Of a DNA stretch of 64,000 nucleotides, positions 50,225 through 58,598 are shown one piece after another. The notes under the pieces were generated by a model. The model did no database searches and had not been told where the DNA came from. It worked only from the letters and a program-made list of their open reading frames with translations. Made by a program: the position numbers and the translations under genes. This stretch comes from Bhargavaea changchunensis (GTDB lineage: Bacteria > Bacillota > Bacilli > Bacillales_A > Planococcaceae), in assembly GCF_042665595.1 (NCBI RefSeq), contig NZ_JBHTCT010000038.1, positions 62,001-126,000 of the forward strand, in the 5' to 3' direction. Positions within the stretch are counted from its first letter, which is position 1, and each line of letters begins with the position of its first letter.

Positions 50225-50315
50225 CCATGATACATATCAGGCGGCCATGTGGCAATTCCGGGGGCCATGCGGCAAATCGGGCAGCCATGCGGCAATTTCA
50301 TGCCCCTAGTGGCAA
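50225..50315. repeat. Phased repeat array E, core GCCATGYGGCAA, 20-bp pitch
   Basis: Five units begin at 50225, 50245, 50265, 50285 and 50305, exactly 20 bases apart. Cores: CCATGATACA (decayed), CCATGTGGCAA, CCATGCGGCAA, CCATGCGGCAA, CCTAGTGGCAA. The spacers between differ. The array lies inside the pcrA-ligA operon, between the pcrA stop and the ligA start. Confidence 0.88.
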
Positions 50316-50326
50316 CTCCGGCCCTC

Positions 50327-52579
50327 TTACGCCTTTTCGATCGGTGCGAATTTGGCGAGGAGGCGCTTGATGCCGACCGGTTCCGGGAAGGCGATGTCGA
50401 GCTCTTTGTCTTCCCCTTCTCCGCGGACGCTGACGACCATGCCTTCGCCCCACTTTTTGTGCTTCGCTTTGTCGCCGGCTTGCCAGCCGACGGAGGCACC
50501 GTTTTTGCGTGCGGACGGGCGCCGGACGGCTGGGCGTGCCGCAGGGCGGCCGCCGAACCCGCCGCCGGAGATCGGCGTGCGGCTGTAGTCCGGCTGTGAG
50601 CCGCCGGCGCCGACAGTTTCGATGATGTCCTGGGAGATTTCAGTGATGAAGCGGGACGGGCTGTTATAGCTTGTCCGTCCGTAGAGCGTGCGATACTGCG
50701 CGGACGTGAGGAACAGCTTCTCTTCCGCCCGGGTGATGCCGACATAGGCAAGCCGCCGCTCTTCTTCCATCTCATCATCGTCGCCTATCGAGCGGGAGTG
50801 CGGGAAGACGTTTTCCTCCATCCCGATGATGAAGACGACCGGGAATTCGAGCCCCTTCGCCGAGTGCATCGTCATGAGGACGATCTGCTCGTTCGACGCG
50901 TTTTCTTCCTTATCTAGGGAGTCGATGTCCGCGATCAGCGCGAGGTCGGTCAGGAATGCGACCAGTGACTTGTCGCCTTCGTCTTCATCGGCGCGCTTCT
51001 CGAAGGACTCCGTGACGGACAGGAATTCGTTGATGTTCTCAAGGCGGCTTTCCGACTCGATCGTCTTCTCGTTGTTCAGCATCGCGCGGTAGCCGGACTT
51101 CTCGAGCACTTCCTCGACGAGTTCGGTGACCGAAAGGAATTCCTGCATCTGCGTGAATCCTGCAATCAGGTCGCGGAACCCGGCCGCCTGGTTGATGGCG
51201 CGTGGCTGGAGGCCCGGGATAAAGTCGACTTCCTTGAGCGCATCAAAGATCGACAGGTCGTTCTGGATTGCATAGGCCGCAATCTTATCGAATGTCGTCG
51301 CCCCGATGCTGCGCTTCGGCTCATTGATGATCCGCGCAAGCGACAGGTCGTCGTCGTTGTTCGCGATCAGCCGGAGATAGGCAAGCAGGTCCTTGATCTC
51401 CTTGCGGTCGTAGAACTTCGTGCCTCCGACGATCGTGTAATCCAAGTTCGACTTGACAAGGTATTCCTCGATCATCCGGGACTGGGCGTTTGTCCGGTAG
51501 AGGACGGCGAAGTCGGTAAGCTTGCGGTTCTCCTTTTCCTGCAGCTCGAGGATCTTCGAGACGACAAACTGGGACTCGTCCTTTTCATCGGACGCTTTGT
51601 AGACGTAGATGTGCTCCCCTTCGGCGTTTTCCGTCCGGAGGTTTTTGTCATAACGGCTCGAGTTGTTCTTGATGACGTCGTTGGCCGCCTTCAGGATCCG
51701 CTGTGTGGAACGATAGTTCTGCTCGAGCATGATGACTTTCGCGTCCGGATAGTCTTTCTCGAACGACAGGATGTTGCCGATGTCGGCCCCCCGCCATCTG
51801 TAGATCGACTGGTCAGAATCGCCGACGACGCACAGGTTCTTGAACTTGTCGGCAAGCATGCGGACCAGTTTGTACTGCGCGTGGTTCGTATCCTGATACT
51901 CGTCCACGTGGATGTATTGGAACTTGTTCTGGTAGAACTCAAGCACTTCCGGCATCTGCTCGAACAATTTGATTGTGACCATGATCAGGTCATCGAAGTC
52001 GAGCGACTGGTTTTTTCGGAGGCGCTTTTCATAAGCGGCATACACTTCGCCGGCCGTTTTCTCGAACGGGTTGAACTGATTCGCCTGTTCCTGGAACGAC
52101 TTCGCGTCAATCAATTCGTTTTTCGCGTTTGAAATCGTCCCGAGAAGCGAGCGCGGCTCGTATTGTTTCGGGTCGAGGTTCTGCTCTTTCAGGATGTTCT
52201 TGATGACGGTCAGCTGATCGGAGCCGTCGAGGATCGAGAAGTTCTTGGAGTAGCCGATCCGGTCAATTTCGCGGCGCAGGATCCGGACGCACATCGAGTG
52301 GAACGTCGAGACCCACATGCGCTCGCCCGTGCCAGGCCCGAGCAGGCCGTCGATCCGCTCGCGCATTTCGCGTGCGGCCTTGTTCGTGAATGTGATCGCG
52401 AGGATTTTCGAAGGATACACCTGTTTTTCGACGATCAGGTAGGCGATCCGGTGAGTCAGGACCCGCGTCTTGCCGGATCCCGCTCCGGCCATGATGAGAA
52501 GCGGCCCTTCGGTGGTGCGGACCGCCTTCGCCTGTTCCGGGTTCATGCCATTGAGGAGATTGTTTGAAATGGTTTCCAT
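50327..52579 (-). CDS. pcrA: ATP-dependent DNA helicase PcrA (UvrD/Rep family)
   Basis: A 750-residue SF1A helicase. Walker A is AGAGSGKT (31-38); later motifs include DEYQDTNHAQY, VVGDSDQSIYRWRGA, and VTMHSAKGLEFPVVF-type motif V/VI with RRLAYVGITRAEE. A C-terminal Tudor-like domain that binds RNA polymerase follows after a Gly/Arg-rich linker (about 665-695). Essential in Bacillus for removing RecA and for repair. AGGAG lies before the ATG. Followed by array E and ligA. Confidence 0.97.
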   Translation of the reverse strand: METISNNLLNGMNPEQAKAVRTTEGPLLIMAGAGSGKTRVLTHRIAYLIVEKQVYPSKILAITFTNKAAREMRERIDGLLGPGTGERMWVSTFHSMCVRILRREIDRIGYSKNFSILDGSDQLTVIKNILKEQNLDPKQYEPRSLLGTISNAKNELIDAKSFQEQANQFNPFEKTAGEVYAAYEKRLRKNQSLDFDDLIMVTIKLFEQMPEVLEFYQNKFQYIHVDEYQDTNHAQYKLVRMLADKFKNLCVVGDSDQSIYRWRGADIGNILSFEKDYPDAKVIMLEQNYRSTQRILKAANDVIKNNSSRYDKNLRTENAEGEHIYVYKASDEKDESQFVVSKILELQEKENRKLTDFAVLYRTNAQSRMIEEYLVKSNLDYTIVGGTKFYDRKEIKDLLAYLRLIANNDDDLSLARIINEPKRSIGATTFDKIAAYAIQNDLSIFDALKEVDFIPGLQPRAINQAAGFRDLIAGFTQMQEFLSVTELVEEVLEKSGYRAMLNNEKTIESESRLENINEFLSVTESFEKRADEDEGDKSLVAFLTDLALIADIDSLDKEENASNEQIVLMTMHSAKGLEFPVVFIIGMEENVFPHSRSIGDDDEMEEERRLAYVGITRAEEKLFLTSAQYRTLYGRTSYNSPSRFITEISQDIIETVGAGGSQPDYSRTPISGGGFGGRPAARPAVRRPSARKNGASVGWQAGDKAKHKKWGEGMVVSVRGEGEDKELDIAFPEPVGIKRLLAKFAPIEKA

Positions 52580-52647
52580 GGGTGGCTCCTTTCTGATGAA
52601 GCGTGCGAGCAGACGGGAGTTCGCCTCCAGTCTGCTCTATTTTTATA

Positions 52648-53346
52648 TCAAATAGTCTTTTCCGTTTCTTTCACTGCGCGGACGGTTTTCAAAGCCGCTT
52701 TCAGGTCTTCATAGATGATATTTCCGACGACGACCGTGTCTGCGTATCGCGCCATCTCGGCGGCCTGTTCCGCTCCGCGGATGCCGCCGCCATAGACGAG
52801 TCGGGTGTTGTTCAGCACTCGCGCCGTGCGGCTCACCGTCTCCGAGTCGCCATACGTGCCGCTGTACTCCAGGTATAAGACGGGCAGGCGGAAGAAATGC
52901 TCCGCAAGCCGCGCATAGGCGATGACGTCTTCAGTCTCAAGAGGCGCTTTTGCTCCGGTGAGCCTGGCCGCCTTGCAGTCAGGGTTCAGGATGACGTAAC
53001 CCTCTGAGAGAATCTCGCTGAAGTCCATAAGGTCGCCGTACTCGCGGATCGCCGCGAACTGATGGCCCTTGACCCAAGAGGCGTCGTCGGTGTTCAGGAC
53101 GCTCGGAATGAGGAATCCGTCAAAGCCCGGAGTGATCGCCTCTGCGTCTGATACCTCGAGGACGACCGGCACCGAATACCTGCGGATCCGCATGAGGAGC
53201 GCGAGCACATTATCAAGTGTCACATTGTCGGTTCCGCCGACGATCAGGCCGTCCGTGCCCGACTCGCACACCCGCTCAAGTGCTTCGTCACTGATCTCCT
53301 TGGCCGGGTCCAGTTTAAAAACATGCCGCCATTCTAGAAACTCCAT
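52648..53346 (-). CDS. pcrB: Heptaprenylglyceryl phosphate synthase
   Basis: A 232-residue TIM-barrel prenyltransferase of the PcrB family. It opens with the usual W-R-H-V-F-K-L-D-P stretch, and GLIVGGTDNV, YLEYSGTYGD and VYGGGIR hold the glycerol-1-phosphate site. It joins glycerol-1-phosphate and heptaprenyl diphosphate, making an archaea-like ether lipid in Bacillales. ATG 53346 with AGGTGG upstream. It heads the pcrB-pcrA-ligA-camS-gatCAB order. Confidence 0.95.
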   Translation of the reverse strand: MEFLEWRHVFKLDPAKEISDEALERVCESGTDGLIVGGTDNVTLDNVLALLMRIRRYSVPVVLEVSDAEAITPGFDGFLIPSVLNTDDASWVKGHQFAAIREYGDLMDFSEILSEGYVILNPDCKAARLTGAKAPLETEDVIAYARLAEHFFRLPVLYLEYSGTYGDSETVSRTARVLNNTRLVYGGGIRGAEQAAEMARYADTVVVGNIIYEDLKAALKTVRAVKETEKTI

Positions 53347-53500
53347 GATGCAGTACCACCTGTCTATAGTTTGCGTCCCCCCATTATAACAAAAAAGACT
53401 CCATCCGGCGGCTGTTTTGGGGTCGCCCGGAAAGGAGTGTTTCAGGAGAGGTATTCTTGTGGAGTGAGACGGGAGAAAAGCCCGTTGCAGACAGCGGGTG

Positions 53501-53590
53501 ACCGCGCATAGGTTTCTATGCGCGGTTTGCGACGTCCTATGCGCGCTCAACCCGTTTCTATGCGCGCTTGCGGGCTTTCTATGCGCGCTT
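53501..53590. repeat. Phased repeat array F, core CTATGCGCG, 21-bp pitch, with inverted unit
   Basis: Four copies of CTATGCGCG start at 53516, 53537, 53558 and 53579, exactly 21 bases apart, with variable spacers. An inverted copy (CGCGCATAG, 53503-53511) precedes the first, forming a perfect 11-bp hairpin, 53501-53511 with 53516-53526, loop gttt. It lies in the 285-base gap upstream of pcrB and after the dsdA terminator; no gene is seen in the rest of that gap. Confidence 0.9.
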
Positions 53591-53605
53591 TCCCCTAGAC
53601 GAACG

Positions 53606-53633
53606 TAAAAAACGCCGGCACTCGGCCGGCGTT
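53606..53633 (-). terminator. Terminator after dsdA
   Basis: Nine-bp stem aacgccggc/gccggcgtt (53611-53619 with 53625-53633), T run on the minus strand; the stem overlaps the stop codon. Confidence 0.9.
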
Positions 53634-54969
53634 ACATCCATTGTCTTCCCTTATTAATATACGACTCCATCACATCTTCAGGCACCATTCCACCGCCGGT
53701 CGCCCAGGCGATATGGACGGCCCGGTCCATCCGGTCCTTCATCCCCGGATGAACCAGAGCATCGAACCCGGACTTGGCGACATGCACCGCACCCGGCACA
53801 CCCGCCAAAGCGGACGGCTCAAGCCGGATGTCTTCCAGTTCGCTCATCTTCGCCAGCAGCCGATACATCTTGCCGTCATCCACGGTAAACGAACCGGCAA
53901 GCAGCCGTTCCATCACTTTACCGACGAAACCTGACGGGCGGCCGACCGCAAGACCGTCCGCATCCGTCTTGTTGTCCAGGCCGAATTCCTGGACCGATAC
54001 TTCGTCATGCTTTCCGGTGACGAGACCGAGCAGCATGCAAGGCGCATGGGTCGGCTCCGCGAAAAAGCAGTGGACATGGTCTCCGAACACCTGCTTGAGG
54101 CCGAACGCAATGCCCCCGGGCCCCCCGCCGACGCCGCACGGCAGATAAACGAATAGCGGCCGCTCCTCGCCGATTTCGATCTCCTGCTCCTCCAGTTGCT
54201 TTTTCAGGCGCAACGCGGCGACTGAATAGCCGAAGAACAGGGTCTTCGAGTTCTCATCATCGACAAAGTGGTCATTCGGATCCGCCTCCGACTGGCGGCG
54301 TCCTTCTTCGACTGCCTTGCTGTAGTCGTCCGGATGCTCGATGACATTCACGCCCTTTTCGCGGAGCATGTTCTTTTTCCACTCTTTCGCATCACTCGAC
54401 ATATGGACCGTCACCCGGAAGCCCATCTTGGCGCTCATGATGCCGATGCTGAGCCCCAGGTTCCCGGTTGATCCGACCGTGATCGAATACTTGGAGAAGA
54501 ACTCACGGAAGCGGGGTTCGGCGAGCACCGAGTAATCATCCGACTCCTTGAGAAGTCCATGCTCCAGAGCCAGATCCTCCGCATGCTTTAGTACTTCATA
54601 GATGCCGCCGCGCGCCTTCACGGAACCGGAAATCGGCAGATGGCTATCGCACTTGAGCATCAGCTGTCCCGGAATTTCTACTCTGGCCTCCCCTTCCAGC
54701 CATTTCTTCATTTCAGGGATTTCTTTCAACAGCGATTCAATGATGCCGCCAGCAGCTTCTGTCTCCGGAAACACCTTCGCGATGTACGGTGCAAACCGTT
54801 TGAGGCGTGCCTCTGCGTCCTTTACATCACTGATCGATAGGCCGGTCTCTGTCTCATGAACAGACCCGTATATCGGGTTTTCCCAGAACACTTCCTCCGC
54901 CTTCATGATCTCACCGATGACCGGATGTTCGCCCGTCCACTCTTCAACTGTCTTCCCTGCAATCTTCAT
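53632..54969 (-). CDS. dsdA: D-serine dehydratase
   Basis: A 445-residue PLP enzyme of fold type II. Lys118 in SGSVKARGG binds the cofactor; the glycine-rich SVGSTGNLGLSIG-type loop and PCGVGGGPGGIAFGL hold the phosphate. It turns D-serine into pyruvate and ammonia, removing a toxic amino acid. The ATG follows GGGGGA. Single gene with its own terminator, no DsdC regulator nearby. Confidence 0.94.
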   Translation of the reverse strand: MKIAGKTVEEWTGEHPVIGEIMKAEEVFWENPIYGSVHETETGLSISDVKDAEARLKRFAPYIAKVFPETEAAGGIIESLLKEIPEMKKWLEGEARVEIPGQLMLKCDSHLPISGSVKARGGIYEVLKHAEDLALEHGLLKESDDYSVLAEPRFREFFSKYSITVGSTGNLGLSIGIMSAKMGFRVTVHMSSDAKEWKKNMLREKGVNVIEHPDDYSKAVEEGRRQSEADPNDHFVDDENSKTLFFGYSVAALRLKKQLEEQEIEIGEERPLFVYLPCGVGGGPGGIAFGLKQVFGDHVHCFFAEPTHAPCMLLGLVTGKHDEVSVQEFGLDNKTDADGLAVGRPSGFVGKVMERLLAGSFTVDDGKMYRLLAKMSELEDIRLEPSALAGVPGAVHVAKSGFDALVHPGMKDRMDRAVHIAWATGGGMVPEDVMESYINKGRQWM

Positions 54970-55075
54970 CCTGAATGTCCCCCTTCACAATCTGCTCTCT
55001 CTATTAAAGCAGGAATCCTGTAAACTTTCCCGAATTAATTAATAAAATGAATGACTATTCATCACAAAGGGAGAC

Positions 55076-55885
55076 GTGACTGCCTTGCTCCGTACATACG
55101 ACCACAATAACGTAACCTGCCTTGAACTGACTCACCCGGTCATGGGAAAAGTCTTTTCCTTTCTCACCGACGGCATGCTGGTCGATACCGGCCCGCAATC
55201 CCTCGAAGCTGACATCATGCCCCATCTTGAACAGGCATCTTTCGATCAGATCGTCCTGACACATAGCCACGAAGATCATTCAGGGAATGTCCCGGCCATC
55301 CTGAAGCACCGTGACGTGCCCGTCTTCATTCACGAAAAGGGTATCGGCATCTGTGCCAAGGACACCCCTTACCCTGCCTACCGCCAAGCGGTATGGGGAA
55401 AGCGCAGGCCTTTCATTGCCCAGCCGCTTTCCGAAACAATCCAGTCCCGCACTCGCCAGTTGGCAGTGATTCATACACCCGGACATGCGGAGGACCACAT
55501 CAGCCTGTTTGACCCACAGTCCGGCGCTCTCTTCTCCGGTGACCTGTACGTGTCTCCAAAAACGAAGGTGATCATGGCGGATGAATCCATTCCGGATCGG
55601 ATGAATTCAATCCGCAGTCTGCTTGAGCTCGACTTCGGACCGCTTTTTTGCTGCCACGCCGGCTATGTCCCCGACGGTAAGAAAATGCTGCAGCAAAAGC
55701 TGGACCATCTCGAGTACATCTATGGTGAAGTGGAAGCACTGCATAAAAAGGGCCTCCCGGCCGAAGACATCCGAAAGGCGCTGTATCCAAAAGATTATCC
55801 GATTATCAGCGTTTCTGGCGGTGAATGGGACTCGTTGCATATCGTGAACTCGGTTATTGCAGACATCAAAAAAACAACACCCTGA
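55076..55885 (+). CDS. Metallo-beta-lactamase-fold hydrolase
   Basis: A protein of 269 residues (or 266 from TTG 55085) with the MBL fold. The metal motif is H63-S-H65-E-D67-H68 (LTHSHEDHSG), followed by a third histidine in HTPGHAEDHISL and the aspartate of FSGDLYVS; the late His is in CCHAGYV. It should bind two metals and hydrolyse a thioester, lactone or phosphate ester; substrate unknown. AAAGGGAG is only 2 bases before GTG 55076 and 11 before TTG 55085; the latter spacing is more normal, so the true start may be 55085. Confidence 0.85.
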   Translation: MTALLRTYDHNNVTCLELTHPVMGKVFSFLTDGMLVDTGPQSLEADIMPHLEQASFDQIVLTHSHEDHSGNVPAILKHRDVPVFIHEKGIGICAKDTPYPAYRQAVWGKRRPFIAQPLSETIQSRTRQLAVIHTPGHAEDHISLFDPQSGALFSGDLYVSPKTKVIMADESIPDRMNSIRSLLELDFGPLFCCHAGYVPDGKKMLQQKLDHLEYIYGEVEALHKKGLPAEDIRKALYPKDYPIISVSGGEWDSLHIVNSVIADIKKTTP

Positions 55886-55941
55886 TTAATCGGGTGAATG
55901 CGTCGAATTGCAACAGCATGGACAGTTAGGAAGCTAAAACC

Positions 55942-56088
55942 ATGAATAACCGTTGGAACAGAATCGTCTACAGGGTCTGGTCGCCAATCTATGACCGCTT
56001 CTTTTATTCGGGCGGCTTTCTGAAAGCCAGACAACAGGTATTTTCGGATATTGTCTTTTCCGAAGGACAGAAAATTCTTTTCGTCGGA
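55942..56088 (+). pseudogene. Class I methyltransferase, N-terminal fragment cut off in motif I
   Basis: From ATG 55942 the first 49 codons look like the start of a class I SAM-dependent methyltransferase: NRWNRIVYRVWSPIYDRFF and then EGQKILFVG, exactly where motif I (V-G-x-G-x-G) should continue. Instead it goes on as IRPLIS..., and the DNA turns AT-rich. The rest of the enzyme is not found downstream. AGGAAG lies before the ATG, so the start was once real. The gene was broken at about 56089 by insertion or deletion. Confidence 0.65.
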
Positions 56089-56227
56089 ATCAGACCCCTA
56101 ATTAGCATGTGTTTTGACGGACGCAAAAGAATTTGTACATCCAAAAATCGTGCTTAAATGACTGCTAAAACGTATTAATAATTCTTTTCTAATTGGAGAT
56201 AGTAATTAGAAAAGAGGTGAATTTATC

Positions 56228-56671
56228 TTGAAAAAAATATATGTATCGATTGTAACGATTTTAATCATATCTTTATTTTCTTTGGTATCATTTGAAGCTT
56301 ATGCACAGCCTAAACATTGTCCTGTATTAAGTGAATTAGAGAGAACATCGCTTAAGGATAAAAAAGAGGTAATAGAAGCGTTAAATACTTTAATACCAAA
56401 AACTTATGGAACTGGATTAGAGGAATTACCTGATCTATATGCTAAGTGGAATGTAGTAACTGCCAAACCTTTCCCTAATACAGTTGGTAATAAAATAGAA
56501 GAAGACTATTTTGGAATGGCTAAAACCTTTTGTGGCAAAGAAATTGCTGAAAAGTCATGGCTTGTACGCTTAGATTTCCCCAAAGCACCTGGAGCTGACT
56601 TAGCCCAAGGTCAAATATTTTTAGCTAAAAGTAAGGAAAAAGGATGGTTTGTTTGGTTTCGATACCATTAA
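56228..56671 (+). CDS. Small secreted protein of unknown function, AT-rich
   Basis: A 147-residue protein. Residues 1-26 form a signal peptide (KKIYVSIVTILIISLFSLVS core, cleavage after AYA). The mature part has a Cys near residue 31 (KHCPVL) and another near 109 (TFCGKE), perhaps a disulfide, and ends in GWFVWFRYH. I do not recognise the family. Start TTG 56228 follows AAAGAGGTGA by 8 bases. The gene is much richer in A and T than its neighbours and lies right after a broken methyltransferase gene, so it was probably acquired by transfer. Confidence 0.72.
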   Translation: MKKIYVSIVTILIISLFSLVSFEAYAQPKHCPVLSELERTSLKDKKEVIEALNTLIPKTYGTGLEELPDLYAKWNVVTAKPFPNTVGNKIEEDYFGMAKTFCGKEIAEKSWLVRLDFPKAPGADLAQGQIFLAKSKEKGWFVWFRYH

Positions 56672-56727
56672 ACCCGCTATTCCTACTTAAACTAACGGAT
56701 GCTTCAGTAAAAATGACGTCAAATTAT

Positions 56728-56763
56728 AATGAGCTTGGAGATACATTTCCCAGCTCATTTTTA
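56728..56763 (+). terminator. Terminator after the secreted-protein gene
   Basis: Eight-bp stem aatgagct/agctcatt with partial inner pairing, followed by tttta. Confidence 0.8.
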
Positions 56764-56783
56764 TGTGCATTTCTCTAACATAG

Positions 56784-56810
56784 CCAAAAAAAGCACCCAT
56801 CTGGGTGCTA
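56784..56810 (-). terminator. Terminator of the meta-cleavage operon
   Basis: Stem agcaccc/gggtgct with a four-base loop; on the minus strand a run of seven T follows. It lies 95 bases after the last gene of the operon. Confidence 0.88.
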
Positions 56811-56904
56811 ATTTAATGTCTTGATAAAACCTCTGCTATTTGCGGTGCTAATTCGCTTGTTTGCACCACTCAACTGAACGGCTGCATCTGCGCCTTCTCT
56901 TTCT

Positions 56905-58377
56905 TTAGTTCAATGCAATACAAATATTCTTCGCTTCCGTGAAGAAGGCCATGCTGTGCTCTCCGCCTTCACGGCCGATGCCGCTTTTCTTGAAGCCGCC
57001 GAACGGAGCACGGAGGTCGCGGACGAACCAGCAGTTGACCCAGATCGTTCCTGCACGCACGCCGTGCGAGATACGGTGTGCCCGCTTCAGGTTTTCTGTC
57101 CAGACGACGCCGTTCAGGCCGTACTGAGTGTCGTTGGCAATCTCAAGCGCCTCTTCCTCCGTATCGAACGGAATGATCGTGACTACCGGTCCGAAAATCT
57201 CTTCTTGGCAGATCCGTGCTTTCGGATCTTCGTGAACATAAATGGTCGGCTCCAGGTAGAAGCCTTCGCTAAGCTTCTCAGGAAGCTCCGGACGCTTGCC
57301 TCCGCTGATCAGCTGGGCACCTTCCTGTTTTGCAACTTCAAAGTAGCTGGTTACTTTCTTATAGTGATCTTCACTGACCAGCGGCCCCATATCCGTGCCC
57401 TTTTCCTGCGGGTCGCCCACTTTCATCGCTTGTGCGGCTTGCTTAAACTTCTCGAGGAATTCATCCAGAATGGAGCGCTGGACGAGAATCCGGGATCCTG
57501 CAAGGCACACCTGGCCCGAGTTGAAGAAAGCGGCACGGATCGATCCCGGAATCGCTTTTTCAAGGTCGGCATCTTCGAAGATGATGTTCGCCGCTTTACC
57601 GCCCAGTTCAAAGGAGACTTTTTTCAGCGTGCTTGCGCCGCTCTCCATGATGTGCTTGGCAGTGGCCGTCGAGCCGGTGAAGGAAACCAGATCGACTTCC
57701 GGGTGGGTCGTCAGTGCATTACCGACGACGCTGCCTTTGCCCTGGACCACGTTGACCACACCGTCCGGAATCCCCGCCTCTTTGGCAATTTCACCAAGGA
57801 GGGACACAGACAGCGGGGTGTTTTCGGCCGGTTTGATCACGGCCGTGTTTCCGGCGGCCAGGCACGGGCCGAGCTTCCATGTCGTCAGCATGAACGGAAC
57901 ATTCCATGGCGTGATCAGAGCCGCCACGCCGACCGGCTCGTATCTCGTATAATTGATGTATTCTTCGCCCATCGGGTAGGCTTCCGCACCCTGCTTTTCC
58001 GCAAAGTCCGCGAAGAAACGGATGTTGTGGGCGGCACGCGCAACCTCGCCGTTTAGCGTTGCTTCATACGGCTTCCCGACATCCATTGCATCGTTGCGTG
58101 CGATTTCTTCTTTCCGTTCCAGAATGATATCGGCCATTTTCCGGAGCTTGGCGGCCCGCTCCTCGATCGGCATCTTTCTCCACGGGCCGTTCTCGAATGC
58201 GTCTCTGGCTGCGCGGCAGGCCCGGTCCACGTCTTCTTCAGTGGCTTCGCTAACCCTCGCAATCAGTTCCTGATTGGCCGGGTTGGTCACTTCAAAGGTT
58301 TCGCCGTCGCTTGAAGGCACGTATTCCCCGTTGATGTACAGCCCGACTTCTTTGACTTCGGTTTTCACGGTTGTCAT
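56905..58377 (-). CDS. 2-Hydroxymuconic semialdehyde dehydrogenase
   Basis: A 490-residue aldehyde dehydrogenase. Catalytic residues are Asn159 (TPWNVPF), Lys182 (VIKPAE), Glu257 (SFELGGK) and Cys291 (NSGQVCLAGS). It oxidises 2-hydroxymuconate semialdehyde, the ring-opened product of catechol, to 2-hydroxymuconate with NAD. Assignment to this substrate rests on the operon: catechol 2,3-dioxygenase upstream and 4-oxalocrotonate tautomerase directly before it, overlapping by four bases. Homologue of dmpC/xylG. Last gene before the terminator. Confidence 0.92.
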   Translation of the reverse strand: MTTVKTEVKEVGLYINGEYVPSSDGETFEVTNPANQELIARVSEATEEDVDRACRAARDAFENGPWRKMPIEERAAKLRKMADIILERKEEIARNDAMDVGKPYEATLNGEVARAAHNIRFFADFAEKQGAEAYPMGEEYINYTRYEPVGVAALITPWNVPFMLTTWKLGPCLAAGNTAVIKPAENTPLSVSLLGEIAKEAGIPDGVVNVVQGKGSVVGNALTTHPEVDLVSFTGSTATAKHIMESGASTLKKVSFELGGKAANIIFEDADLEKAIPGSIRAAFFNSGQVCLAGSRILVQRSILDEFLEKFKQAAQAMKVGDPQEKGTDMGPLVSEDHYKKVTSYFEVAKQEGAQLISGGKRPELPEKLSEGFYLEPTIYVHEDPKARICQEEIFGPVVTIIPFDTEEEALEIANDTQYGLNGVVWTENLKRAHRISHGVRAGTIWVNCWFVRDLRAPFGGFKKSGIGREGGEHSMAFFTEAKNICIALN

Positions 58378-58574
58378 TTTGCTTTCTCCCTCCGCTTCTT
58401 CACAGATTCACCGGCAATGCCCCAATGCTCGGGTTTCATTTCGTTGATCATGACCCGGACTGTCTCTTCCGGTGCATCGAGAATATCCGAAGCCAGATGG
58501 GTCACTTCTCGAATGAATTGCTCTTTTTTCTCCGGGGATCTTCCTTCTAAAATATTGACTTGTATGAATGGCAT
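58374..58574 (-). CDS. 4-Oxalocrotonate tautomerase
   Basis: A 66-residue tautomerase with the N-terminal catalytic proline (MPFIQVNILEGR) after Met removal; Arg residues at about 11 and 40 help bind the substrate. It turns 2-hydroxymuconate into 2-oxo-3-hexenedioate. Works as a hexamer of small subunits. Overlaps the aldehyde dehydrogenase start by four bases (ATGA) and follows the decarboxylase by 24 bases. Homologue of dmpI/xylH. Confidence 0.93.
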   Translation of the reverse strand: MPFIQVNILEGRSPEKKEQFIREVTHLASDILDAPEETVRVMINEMKPEHWGIAGESVKKRREKAK

Positions 58575-58598
58575 GTCTCTCTTCCCACCCGACCTGAA

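Noticed and set aside
56089..56784. Prophage or complete insertion sequence
   Set aside because: No transposase, integrase or phage gene and no clear terminal inverted repeats could be seen.
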